Of a stretch of 64,000 nucleotides of DNA, positions 54,736 to 64,000 are shown piece after piece. The notes below the pieces were generated by a model. It saw nothing but the letters and a program-made list of their open reading frames with translations. It was not told the origin of the DNA and made no database searches. This stretch comes from Haemonchus contortus (lineage: Eukaryota; Nematoda; Chromadorea; Rhabditida; Trichostrongylidae). Location: assembly GCA_000469685.2 (NCBI GenBank), contig LS997562.1, positions 5,458,015 to 5,522,014 on the forward strand. The letters run 5' to 3'. Made by a program: the position numbers and the translations under genes. Each line of letters begins with the position of its first letter. Position 1 is the first letter of the stretch.

Positions 54736-57626
54736 GGTTACTGATAGATTCGCCTGTTTTCAAGCAATAGATCATCTGTGGTGTATGTCACGGCAATGTA
54801 TTCGGCATATGAATCACTCATGGCATCGAGATCAATTGGACCTAGTAGGTTATAGGAGTGATCTCGATACTTGCTGACGAGTTCTTCCAGAGAATTTTGG
54901 CCATCTTACTCACTAACTTCGATCATCTGATAGAAAGCATATTGTGCAGGATGGAAAATGTAGAGTGAACTCAAAAATAGAGGATTTGTGCAAAACATAG
55001 GCTGCGATCAATTGATTAGAATGCCTCTACGATGCTGTCATGGCTAATCCTCCTAAAGACGAATAGTGGCATTTTGGTATCACCTTTTCCGTTTCAAGGT
55101 GATGGAATCTGGTATACGAGCTAGTCGTGGACACCGCTCATGCATGGTCCGTTGCGTCGCGAGGCGGGCAGTGCAGCGAAACTCTGTGGCTTGCCTAAGG
55201 GTCAGGTAGGAAGTTCCCTCCTACCAGAACGAAGGGGATTGCGAGTCGAAGAAGTCGGCGATCGTCCTGCTCATGTCACCCACACTGCGAAAAGTTTTTT
55301 TCCGCCTAGAAGTAGGGAACAAGTGAGAACAAGTAGGTTCCCATCAGGACAATATGGTAGATGAAGTTCGACATATCAGCACAGACCATGCTTTTTGGTA
55401 GGTCTCGCAGACTGGTTGATGAATATCTTACTCTGTCATGTACTATTGGCTATGATATGAGAGAGGGCGCAGATGCGAGAGTGACGATGTCGTGTATGAT
55501 AGGCTGAAGTCCCTGTCGAGGTTTATCTCCAATCACCGTGTCTCCTTGAAGCAAATGAATCAACGGCACATGGTGCGAACTGTAGTGTGCCAACACATCG
55601 TTACTGTTACGGCTGTCGACGATGGTTTGTCGCATACAACGTTCGCAATGGCTCGTGATCGCTTTCCAAAAGTGGCTTTGTGTTCAAAACTCGAGAAACC
55701 TTATGTTCCATTTGCGGAAGCACTTCGATAATGTTCTACAAGGGATAGGTGATCTACAGTTGTGTGCCAGTCAATACCAGAGTTATGGACTTTCCGAAAA
55801 GGGTGATAGAACTACTTCACGTCGACTCCACTTGAAGGCTTCATATGTCATGGCTCGCTACGCATTGAAATGAGATGCTACTTCGACAAAACTCGAATTT
55901 CTCCGTAGCTCTTAATTCGTACATATCGAGCATATCATGCTTTTGGCATATGGGTATTCATAATCGTAGTCGTTGTATGAGGGATAAAAACTCATCCTGT
56001 TTTGAAAGCTCGGTGGCAACGGAGTCAAGAAAATCTGGAGAATTTGCGTAAGAGTTTTCTGAATTAGTACAATTCGGGAACTGTACGAGATTGCCATGTT
56101 TGGACGAGATTTCATTCAGATGCAACTGCACAAGTAGTTCACTACAGTATCTTTGCTGCTATAAGCTGCTTTTCACTATCACCATGGACCCCGGCCTCGG
56201 AATATCATTTCTTGAATTTCCAGCACTAGTGCTCCATTGTAAAAAGTGTGACCTTTACATGGCCATTGAAGCTATCGCTTCCAGTTCCGTCGTGAAATCT
56301 GGCAACCTCCAAAGCCCTTTCTGAATCGTTTTTCGACACGACAACGTCCATGTTGCATCATTGAGGTACAGAAAGTACGTAGCAGTAGGAAGTCTCAGGA
56401 ATTATTTCCACCGTAGACTGAGTCTTTGAGTAGTACGCCCAAGGAAGGGTTTTTTTTCGAGGACAGATACGTATTGAGCACTATTACGGTTACGTCTGTG
56501 ATTGGAATGTGTAGCGCAATCTATTACAAGGGCTGTTCAGCGCCGGCCTTGCACCACTGCATTCCTATCTTCATGAAAGAGCAATTCTCCCGGATGAAAG
56601 CAGCTTTGGATCGAGCTCATCCCGAGCTCCTCGATTATTCTTTGAAACCGACTTGCCCTTTCTCGAAAATAGAACAGTGAAAAGATTCATAGAGTGCAAG
56701 CGAGTTCACTGGAATGTTTTCTACCGCATTTGCGCTTTGATGATGGATAGCGATGAACCTCTGCCTGCATTTCTTTGTTACCATTCTCCCCGGCAGATAA
56801 GATGCGATAGTTATCGTCATTTCCGTATGACCAGCTGCCAAATGCAGATGCAGTCGATTTCTTCGGCTGTGTCTCTTTTTTTCAATTCCTAAGACGCTGG
56901 AGGACTGGCCATGCCAGATGGCTATCAACATATACCATATACTATACTTTTGGTTGGTTCGTTTTCATTTGAAGTCAAGCTTTTCTTAATTTCAAAGCAA
57001 GTGAGACAACAGGAGGAGAAGGCACCAATTAGTGGTTTCAGGATTCTCGAAATCAAATTTCATCAAGTTTAAATGAACCTTTCACTCTTTCAGATCCACC
57101 TATTGGTAACCGGCTGTGTAGGAGGAAGCAGCACAGATATCCTATCATCAGCTGGAATCACCCCTACAGATGTTCACTTTCCATAGACCTCCACAAGCCT
57201 AAAGGATATTGAGTGCACGGCGCATCTTTGTGGATTAACTGTGGTGGTTGAGGTGTCAAATCATCTGCGAAACTTGACTTTTCTCCAACTGTTAGATGGC
57301 TCAATCTGATAAAAATTGGTCGTCTCTGAAGAGCACTCTCAAGTTTTTCCTCCTTTTTCGATCATTTGGAAGGAATCTTCGATCAGCGCCCTTCAATCGG
57401 TCTCGGAAGACTTGAGACTTCGCCTTTTCAATCAAATTCGCTTCTGAATGTCTTTGGGGTCCCTAGTGGACCCTTTAACAACCGAATATAGGGCGCTTCT
57501 GTAGAGTGGCTCATCTACAACGCTAGAACAATCGCTTCCACTTGTATACGCCGTGTATTTCACTTCCACTGAAACCTTTGGTGGTACATGAAGCCTCTCG
57601 GACACGCTGCAGTGGTAGATTGATCA
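54736..57626. other. No gene recognised; possible old repeat relics
   Basis: 55600-55740 has a weak likeness to the first ShK exon (see rejected items), and 56075-56110 resembles part of the TTAA MITE (TTGGACGAGATTTC). Otherwise nothing. Confidence 0.4.
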
Positions 57627-57998
57627 CTAATCAGCTCTAAACTCATCAGGTAGCGCTAGAAGGTTGACGTCTCGGTTGGATATGGCAAAATTCGATCTCG
57701 AACCATAGGAATTCTGATTGGCACCCCTCATCATTGCCACTTTACGCATTGTTCCAGCTTTGGAGAAATTGGGAGCGTTGCATGGGGAAAAGGTTGAATT
57801 CTGCATCGTTGATCCCTCTTTCATAGCGTTTGGGTAATCTCGTTTAGCAGGTAAAACGTAGGATTCGGGAATATTGTCCACTAGCTGATGGTAGTGTCTG
57901 CTATCCTGAATTGAGACTTCTTTCGTTAAATCAACTTTCAAGGCTAGGCTAACTGCAGAGCGTTTTTTCTTACTGTTTTCTACTGCAAAGGAAGACAT
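57627..57998 (-). other. Possible terminal exon, unknown protein
   Basis: The open frame follows a CTTCCTTTGCAG acceptor-like sequence (57977-57988 reversed) and ends LALPDEFRAD-stop. It is rich in Lys, Ser and Asn with no known domain. No upstream exon was identified on the minus strand. Confidence 0.3.
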
Positions 57999-60900
57999 AT
58001 AAGTATTCGTTGCATCGGACTGGTTCCCCTTCTCCAGGGATCATTCAATCTATGCTTTTTCGAAACTTAGCCATAAATCTAACGAAGAGCAAAGGCTGTC
58101 CAACGACCCTCAAAGGCTATGTTTGGATTAGAAGCAAGAAAAATGGTTGACACTGATGAATTTCGCTCGGATATCCCCTGTGATGATCTTTTGCTCGGGT
58201 TTTCGAAGGCAATTCCATGTCTTACAGCAGAGGATCAACAAAATCTCAATCAGATGATTATCGGTCCCATAATCCAGCTCACTTTTCGGGAACATTCAAA
58301 GGGGGAGGAGTGGAGGGAGTAAGGTCTCGAGTTCCGTCGCCAAATAAGGCTTCTGTTTTTTCAAAAGTATGAAAGCACTGAGTACTTGGTGCTGCTTAAT
58401 CCTTTTGAGTTATGCCCACGCATGCGACTTCTACTCAGAAGCAAAGTAATATTCGAGTAGGATCTATAGGAGGACATGCGGGAACAGCGACCATAGGCTA
58501 TCGTTTTTCCTGTCGAGTCCGATAAAAATCCAATGCTTGCAAAGCTAGTTGACCTAATTCTAAAGCTAAATTCTTAAACATATACCTACGAGATGCTTTT
58601 GTAATTCGACGATACTGACAAATCGGTCTCCCTAGTGGTTTCCCTCAGAAACATTCATGTATGTAGGTAGCTCGAAAGACTTTCTTTGCAATCGACGCAG
58701 TCGCTTGGTGCACAAGGTTACTTCCATCACTTTCTAGTAACCCCAAACAAAGTAACGACTTGAATAGAGAAAAACCAGTCTCCCGCAGTTTCACCTGCCA
58801 CCTGCCGCCTCCCACCGAGCTGAGTTTGAACAACCCGACGGAAGAGCGATTTCATTGGCACTAGTGATGTGATGAAAGTAGCACAGTAAGTAGCCAGGCT
58901 GTACCGCTGGTGATAAGCCATGCACTTGAGTTCTACTTGGGATCGCCTTACGCATTTAAACGCAACTTCGGTCTCAGTAATGACTTCAGAACGGAAAATT
59001 ACTCGAGGAATCGGTTAGGCCGGCGTTCTATTCTTCCAGTAGAAAACAGCATGGAGGTGGAGTTGAAGGCAGTCAAATCGAAAGGCTGATAGGTCTTGGC
59101 GATCAAATATAATCACATCAAAGAAGAAATTGAGGTGGCGCCGTCTTTATAGCCATCAGAAAATGTAGAAGTCTCTGCTTAGATGACAAACCAGCTGGAC
59201 TTCGGTGATCCAGGGCGCCAATGTGTACTCAAAAACTTTCAGGCTTATTTCCTGCCTATAGCGATTACAGTTTTACAGCAACTAATTCGGCAACATCGAC
59301 GACTAAATTGTCGTCGTGGCAGGTTTATTGACCTCGAGTTGCCGGCTGTCTCACGAGGAGGAGGACGAGCAACGGCCGGCCGGCAGGCTGGCCGCCGGCA
59401 GATTTCGTCGCTGCCGCTCCCCTTTCGGTGCTCATCGCCGTTTTTCGAATTCTTCTTTGTTCGCATTCTGTTCTGGCGTTGAGGCGCGCCAATATGCGCC
59501 CTGCTGAGCTGCTGTGGGGACGGGCTGGGGTGTATGGGGTTGATTCGATTTGGCGCGTGGTCAAAAAACCGGCAAAATACCCGTTCTCCTACGACTATGC
59601 CTAAGTATATAACAACTCAATTCCCCCGGCCAGCCGAACCTATCATTTTATGACCATTTCAGCTGCCCGCCACTAAAATCCCTCTTAAAGCCATACCAAA
59701 AAAGGAATGCGACCAAAATAGGGTGCAATTTTTGCCACGACATGCCGATCATCGATCATAGGCAATTAGGCATTAGAGGGGAAGGCGAGGGAGGTGCCTC
59801 CCATCCGTCTACCTCCTTTCTCGGAACAACAGCAACAATGACTGACATCTGTTCTAGTGCTGCAGCGTTAGGGGGTTCATCGTAATGACATGCCCACTTT
59901 ACGCCCAGATCGCTGACCTTTCCACCAAGCCTTATCGATTTCTTGCCAATCAATATTTTTCTGATCGTTTACTCGATTGAAAGCTCCATCTGATTAAGAG
60001 TTCTGCTAGTTTTTGTAAGATAATTTATCGGCTAGGTTAATTGCAGCTTAACACTTTTTTTTTCACCGGAATGGTGCGATCATCTACATTCTTAACAGTT
60101 ATTTGCCTTACATTTCTTTTTTTGACTTTAAAATGATCGTTAACGATCGATCAAAGTCATTCGGTTGTCAGCTGTTCGACCAATGGCCGGTTCATTTAGT
60201 TGGGTAGCCTGCGGAGTCCCCCTTACATCGTGTACCACTTGCCAACTTGTCCAATAATCGATCCCCTGACGAGTTTCTGCTGTGAGGCCATTTTTATGGA
60301 GGTGTTTTTCCCAAAGTCACTCGTCATTTGTTAACTTTTTTGTTCGCTCTTCACTCTCATTCCTTTGTCCAGTCCTCATCCTCGAGGGAACGCAGCCGAT
60401 GAGAAAATCGCCGCCCCCAAGCTCTAGGGAGGCCAGTGCTAATCCAAGGCTTGAGCTTGTCGAGTTCAAGCTTCAATTCTCATTGTTAAACGGTTATTTC
60501 GTTTCTGCTCTCCTATTCAATTTCCTTTTCGGGGATTTTCGGGAACACATTTATTAATTCAGCGTTTTTCCTTTTCGAGATACACGCCATTCAATCGAGT
60601 TTAGACGGGGATCCTTGATACCTCTTGAACACGCATTACTCGTAAACAGTAAACAATGTCTAACTGTGGTAGGTTGGTGTAAATACAAAGTGCTCCCATC
60701 CTTTCAGACGAAATGGGTAAAATAGCTATGTCTCATGGGGATGATAGAAGGTTAGGCATAGCATAGGGTCGAGATTTGGGATTTCATTTCCGAAAAGGAT
60801 AAATAGCGACATACGCCGTAATTCTACCTCTGCCTTTCTTTGAGTTCATTTTAGTAGTACTGTTAATTACTACTGGTGTTTAATATTATGTTTGTGTTTA

Positions 60901-63034
60901 CTATTATGTTATTTTTTATTTTCTAATCACTTCCCTTGTTTGTTTCCTACTCAAATTGCAGAATAAATCTCTAATAATATTGATGTAGTATTTGCAAATA
61001 AAAATACATAATACAAATAAAATATACAAACAAAATAAATAAATAAATACTAAATGATATAGGATCGCCATATATTTTATAAATTTTGGAGATTCTGTGT
61101 GTCCTCGTATTGTTCATTAGTAATTAAGCAAGTATGACTGCTCCACGTGAGTAATTTTTATCAAAAAAAAGATTTTTTGACTTAACAGCCTTTCTACGAC
61201 CAAAGATGCGGCCATTTTTCATTTGCATTTTTGAAGCGTATAAATAGAAGAAAGTAATCGAAATAAATAAAAATATATATAAAGTTGATAGGAATAAATT
61301 TTATAGCTTAATAAAGGGAGTGAGCACAATAAAAGACAGAGAAATATGGGAGAAGTGGACGAGTTATTGTTGTGAATGCAGCAAGACGGCGACCAAAGGG
61401 CAAAGTGACCTCCAATAATAGAATTTCTTTTCTATTCAATATTTTCATGATAATCAATATATTACATGGATTCAATGTTTGTAATTGTGAATAGCGCTAT
61501 TGTACACGTTTTCTGAGCTATTTATTATTTATTAGTTTATTATTTTGTTTTATTAATTTTTATTTTATGAGCTATTTATTATTTATTATTTTATTGTTTA
61601 TCTTTGTTTATTTCATGTTTTCTGACACTCCTATTGATATGGATGACGGCCATCGTTTTTTCTAGTCTGAATATGTTTATTTAACTCTTTTTTATTTTTA
61701 TTTTTACTTATATACTGTCAAAATGCCCAACAGCTTTGGATTTCTATTGAGACTGAAAATAGCCGACATAATCGAATGCAATAGCCAAGTAGGAGTTCAG
61801 TTCATGACGTCAACTGGCATGAAACGGCCGAGAACTCCTAGTCAGATTTTATTGTGGGTCTCAAAAAGGTTGTGAAATATATTTATGTCATGGAAAGTCA
61901 AGAAGTCTAGAAAAGGGATTGAAATTGGGCGATTCCCACAAATTCCCAGTTGGAAACGCTTTCCAGTCTGAAGAGGAAATTCTCCTGGTAAGGGTAATTC
62001 ACGCTGACAGATTTACAAGAGCATCTCGTCGGCATCCAAGCGCCTTTTGAGAAAACAGTGGGGCGTCTTGAGAGGACAAAAGGGGAATCATAAAGTTATA
62101 GGATATGGTAGTAAATCAAAAAAATTTGAGATGTACAACATTTATTCCCAAAAGTAGTCGTGAAAGAAGGCATCCGATCTTTTTCGGAGTTCTCAGTACC
62201 CCCACAAGGATAGGTGGTGAAGTAGAGTGTTTGACACATTCCTGGAATCCATTCCTAGGCTGGTATCTGACCAAACCTTCCGAATTGCTTCGTGGAGGCT
62301 AATTTTCTTCTTCCTAATGGAACCCAAAAAAATTGGAGATATTTAGATTAATTTTTTATGATACAATTTTATGAATTAATTCAGAATGTAATATTAACTA
62401 TATGGTTAGATGCTAGTGATTGTTGTTTTTTGATTAATTGTTATCTGAAATGATATTCTCTAATGGACATTGTATATACACATGTTATATATCACTTCCA
62501 CGAGCACTTTCGTTGTCGCTGTTATTAATTGATATATCTTTTATATAAAATTGAACTCGCCCTTATACTACATATCATTTCTAAGTGCAAGTTTTTGTTT
62601 TGAACTTCTATGCCAGACTTTATTGTTCGACTTAAAATCACTTCCTTAATTGAAAGGGCGGTTTTGGGCGGTTTTGTACACTCTGTTGTGCTTGGAATCA
62701 AGCTTGTCAGGCTTCTTTGATTTTTCAATTTTCTGCAGAAGAATAGGTGATTTATTTTCACTACGATGTCTTCTTCCATGACATATTCTATAGTTCCTTC
62801 ACAAAATTCGCTTACCCTGGAGTCTTCAAATGATATTTTTCAATAAATGTCTTATGACCGTAGCCTCCACCATCTGTATGCGACTCATGTCTATTCTAAA
62901 AGTTGTGGAACCAGTCCTGGCATATAACTGTCATCTTTTTTTTTGTCAAAAGTCTAGTTGGGCCGTAGTTTCTTTAAGTCCTATTCACGCTTTCATAATA
63001 TTATATAATATTATTGTAGAACTATGTATTACAC
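57999..63034. other. No gene recognised; AT-rich from about 60840
   Basis: 59320-59420 is GC-rich with several inverted GC words. 60840-61700 is AT-rich with TTTATT and AAATAAAT tracts. Open frames are short and unlike any known family. Confidence 0.4.
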
Positions 63035-63603
63035 TATATTATATTATATTATATTATATTATATTATATTATATTATATTATATTATATTATATTATATT
63101 ATATTATATTATATTATATTATATTATATTATATTATATTATATTATATTATATTATATTATATTATATTACATTATATTATATTATACTATATTATATT
63201 ATATTATATTATATTATATTATATTATATTATATTATATTATATTATATTATATTATATTATATTATATTATATTATATTATATTATATTATATTATATT
63301 ATATTATATTATATTATATTATATTATATTATATTATATTATATTATATTATATTATATTATATTATATTATATTATATTATATTATATTATATTATATT
63401 ATATTATATTATATTATATTATATTATATTATATATATTATATTATATTATATTATATTATATTATATTATATTATATTATATTATATTATATTATATTA
63501 TATTATATTATATTATATTATATTATATTATATTATATTATATTATATTATATTATATTATATTATATTATATTATATTATATTATATTATATTATATTA
63601 TAT
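63035..63603. repeat. (ATATT)n pentanucleotide array
   Basis: About 115 units of ATATT, with point variants near 63171 and 63188 and one register change near 63431. The 265- and 197-codon open frames over it (YYIIL repeats) are an artefact of a stop-free pentamer. Confidence 0.97.
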
Positions 63604-64000
63604 TTCAATATTTATAGTATAATATAATGTGATATGAAATATAAGTGTGATAATATAGTGTAAATATGTATGAGCGATAAACTTCAGCGCGGCGCTGAGT
63701 GAAGTTGATCATCAAATATTATTATTACTTGTCATTTATTATCAGACAGGAATATGAGCTTAAGCTAACAAGAACAGATTTCGTGATTTTTACGAAAAGT
63801 GCGGCGAAGATCAAGCTTGTAGAAAATTTTTACCCGATTGTAATGTAGTCAGCAAGACATTAGTAGGAAAATTACCGTAGAAAACAACTCCAGAAGAAGA
63901 CGGGGGAGATTCAGGAGGTCCCTGTCGTCCCATCGTGACATAATACATGCGAAGGAGCCAGAAATACAGTGGTCACGCTATTGTTCCGTTTTTTGTTTTG
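63604..64000. other. No feature recognised
   Basis: Window edge. AT-rich at first, then ordinary sequence without a readable exon. Confidence 0.4.

Noticed and set aside
55600..55740. A fourth ShK gene relic
   Set aside because: There is some alignment around GACGATGG and TTTGCGGAAG, but the cysteines and splice sites are not recoverable, so chance similarity cannot be excluded.
62830..63627. 265- and 197-codon open frames of YYIIL repeats
   Set aside because: They are translations of the (ATATT)n array, which happens to lack stops in that register.
1..64000. CRISPR array, rRNA, spliced-leader RNA genes or bacterial operons
   Set aside because: No spaced direct repeats, rRNA blocks, GGTTTAATTACCC leader sequence or prokaryotic gene organisation were seen; the sequence is from a nematode-like eukaryote.

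Overview
The window is eukaryotic and looks like a clade V (strongylid, hookworm-like) nematode. Genes are broken by short introns with TTTCAG-type acceptors. The receptor gene is of the nematode ACR-16 type. There are small secreted ShK-domain genes and a nematode transposon load (Tc5-like, mariner, Tc1-like, RTE and CR1-like elements). The organism call is an inference; no species-specific marker was found. No rRNA, no confident tRNA gene, no operon signal and no CRISPR were seen.

Layout. 1-7582: LINE debris, a dispersed repeat and a decayed mariner. 7583-17267: a minus-strand alpha-type nicotinic acetylcholine receptor subunit gene. Nine coding exons were reconstructed; the M3 and M4 exons were not found. 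Its introns carry piggyBac-like MITEs, a tRNA-derived SINE and a GC-box repeat block. 18570-24110: a foldback element (X1) disrupted by a Tc5-like transposon and a Tc1-like element. 22055-30930: a palindrome with arms of about 3.3 kb (after subtracting later insertions) that carries two nearly identical, head-to-head, three-exon genes for secreted proteins with two ShK domains. 31217-32679: an RTE fragment. 33100-37625: a decayed CR1-like LINE. 38166-42439: an intact LINE of the same kind, inserted into a palindromic MITE. 45125-48310 and 49300-50950: two further inverted ShK gene pairs, progressively decayed. 51816-52750: a MITE and a SINE. 52750-63000: almost nothing recognisable. 63035-63603: an (ATATT)n array.

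Two things stand out. First, the ShK genes occur as three divergent pairs, each with mirrored halves, running from intact to ruined. The intact pair shares a central region with mirrored TATA boxes. Second, in the intact LINE, ORF2 has no usable ATG and lies in the -1 frame of ORF1. A canonical in-frame T TTA AAC slippery heptamer sits three codons before the ORF1 stop. The older LINE has G GGA AAC at the equivalent place. This suggests -1 ribosomal frameshifting as the way ORF2 is expressed.
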